This document shows positions 14,291-14,840 of a stretch of 14,840 bases of DNA, piece after piece. The notes below the pieces were generated by a model. The model was not told where the DNA came from. It saw only the letters and a program-made list of their open reading frames with translations, and made no database searches. This DNA is from an uncultured Eubacteriales bacterium (lineage in GTDB: Bacteria; Bacillota; Clostridia; Oscillospirales; CAG-272). A program made the translations under genes and the position numbers. Location of the stretch: assembly GCA_905201895.1 (NCBI GenBank), contig CAJKPX010000054.1, forward strand, positions 1-14,840, written 5' to 3'. Position 1 is the first letter of the stretch. Each line of letters begins with the position of its first letter.

Positions 14291-14408
14291 GCAGGGGGAG
14301 GGAGCGAAATTTTTGCCAAAAGTTTCGCTCCCTCCCCCTGCACCCCCACCCTCACTTCAAAACCTTTTCGGAAAAAGGAAAAGGTAGTAAGGGGGTGTTT
14401 TTTATTTT
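14291..14408 (+). terminator. Double-hairpin terminator after copA
   Basis: First hairpin: 19 perfect pairs (14291-14309 with 14323-14341), extendable through a U-G and four A-T pairs. Second: CACCCCC (14341-14347) with GGGGGTG (14391-14397), an inner stem CCTTTT/AAAAGG (14363-14378), and TTTTTT from 14398. It begins 11 nt after the copA stop. It belongs to the same repeat family as 10714-10945. Confidence 0.85.
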
Positions 14409-14413
14409 GAGGC
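14387..14413 (+). repeat. Left 27-bp arm of a long inverted repeat
   Basis: It is the exact reverse complement of 14751-14777. It contains the GGGGGTGTTTTTT terminator tail and runs to GAGGC. The two arms bound about 340 bp. Confidence 0.85.
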
Positions 14414-14750
14414 ACAGAAATTGTTTTTTGAAGAAAAATGAAAAAAATGACAAAGGCGAGGTTCACCGTGAAGCCTCGCCTCCGTCACCCTCCACGGGTC
14501 ATTCTGAACCGCGAAGCGTGTGAAGAATCTTGAAACTTCTTCTCATAAAATGCAACACTCCCTTTGGCAAGCCAAGCGCTATTTTTTGTAGATCCCTTCG
14601 TCGCTTCGCTCCTCGGTTTTGCTCCGTTCAACACTGCGCAAAACTTCGCATAACGCTGTGCGTTTTATGCTCAGGATGACCCATAGAAGGCGCGTTTTTT
14701 GTATGTAGGATAACGCATAGAGGGGCGACTTTGAAAACAACAACGTCTGC
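14409..14750. repeat. Non-coding repeat region with nested inverted ends
   Basis: No gene is supported. A hairpin GGCGAGG/CCTCGCC lies at about 14456-14480. A REP-like unit starts GGGTCATTCTGA (14496-14507) and ends TCAGGATGACCC (14671-14682), one mismatch from a perfect 12-bp terminal inverted repeat, spanning 187 bp. Its inside has GAACCGCGAAGCGTG and GAAGAATCTTG, typical of the dispersed GTCATTCTGA...GAAGAATC family. No transposase is present. Confidence 0.65.
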
Positions 14751-14840
14751 GCCTCAAAATAAAAAACACCCCCTTACCACTTTCCCTTTCCTTTGAAAAG
14801 TTTTTGAAAGAGGGAGGGGTGCGGGGAGGGAGAAAACTTT
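14751..14840 (-). repeat. Inverted copy of the terminator repeat, right arm
   Basis: On the minus strand this repeats the end of the copA terminator module: CCCTCC-rich start, a TTTCAAAAACTTTT core, then TAAGGGGGTGTTTTTTATTTTGAGGC. The first 27 bases (14751-14777) match 14387-14413 exactly in inverse. It probably serves as terminator of a minus-strand gene to the right, cut by the window edge. Confidence 0.7.

Noticed and set aside
1..14840. tRNA, rRNA, CRISPR array, intact transposase
   Set aside because: None seen on either strand; repeats here are irregular and lack the spacing of a CRISPR array.

Overview
The window looks like chromosomal DNA of an anaerobic Gram-positive bacterium of the class Clostridia, probably an uncultured gut member of the Oscillospiraceae or a related family. 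This is inferred from strong AGGAGG-type ribosome binding sites, several near-perfect TTGACA-17-TATAAT promoters, moderately high GC in genes with AT-rich intergenic DNA, family pairs typical of Firmicutes (DUF421 with DUF4363; ACT/UPF0237 with UPF0210), and many dispersed hairpin repeats. No species can be named from sequence alone.

Layout. 1-287: two tandem strong promoters firing leftwards out of the window. 288-1330: a DUF421 (YetF-like) membrane protein and a DUF4363 protein, translationally coupled. 1240-4732 (minus): a two-gene unit with its own consensus promoter, made of an 805-residue GT2-GT4 tandem glycosyltransferase followed by a DUF4838 protein whose 3' end overlaps the convergent DUF4363 gene. 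5000-5444 (plus): a strong promoter, a long self-complementary RNA ending in a UUCG terminator, then a very small cysteine-rich protein. 5543-7166 (minus): serine O-acetyltransferase (cysE) and thymidylate kinase (tmk), separated by a hairpin-rich repeat. 7349-8689 (plus): a GH39-like glycoside hydrolase, divergent from cysE. 8706-8913: a cluster of DnaA-box-like 9-mers. 9061-10704 (plus): the ACT-domain/UPF0210 pair behind a perfect promoter. 10705-11522: about 800 bases of mosaic repeats. 11523-14279 (plus): a CopA-type Cu+ P-type ATPase whose last 73 codons form a CopZ-like metallochaperone domain with its own ribosome binding site and start codon. 14280-14840: a strong terminator and nested inverted repeats.

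The genes do not form one pathway; the window is mostly housekeeping and cell-envelope functions. The points most worth a second look are the structured RNA at about 5035-5248, the CopZ frame embedded in-frame at the end of copA, and the DnaA-box cluster at 8706-8913. Secondary points are the 16-bp palindrome in the cysE promoter and the nested inverted repeats at the right end.
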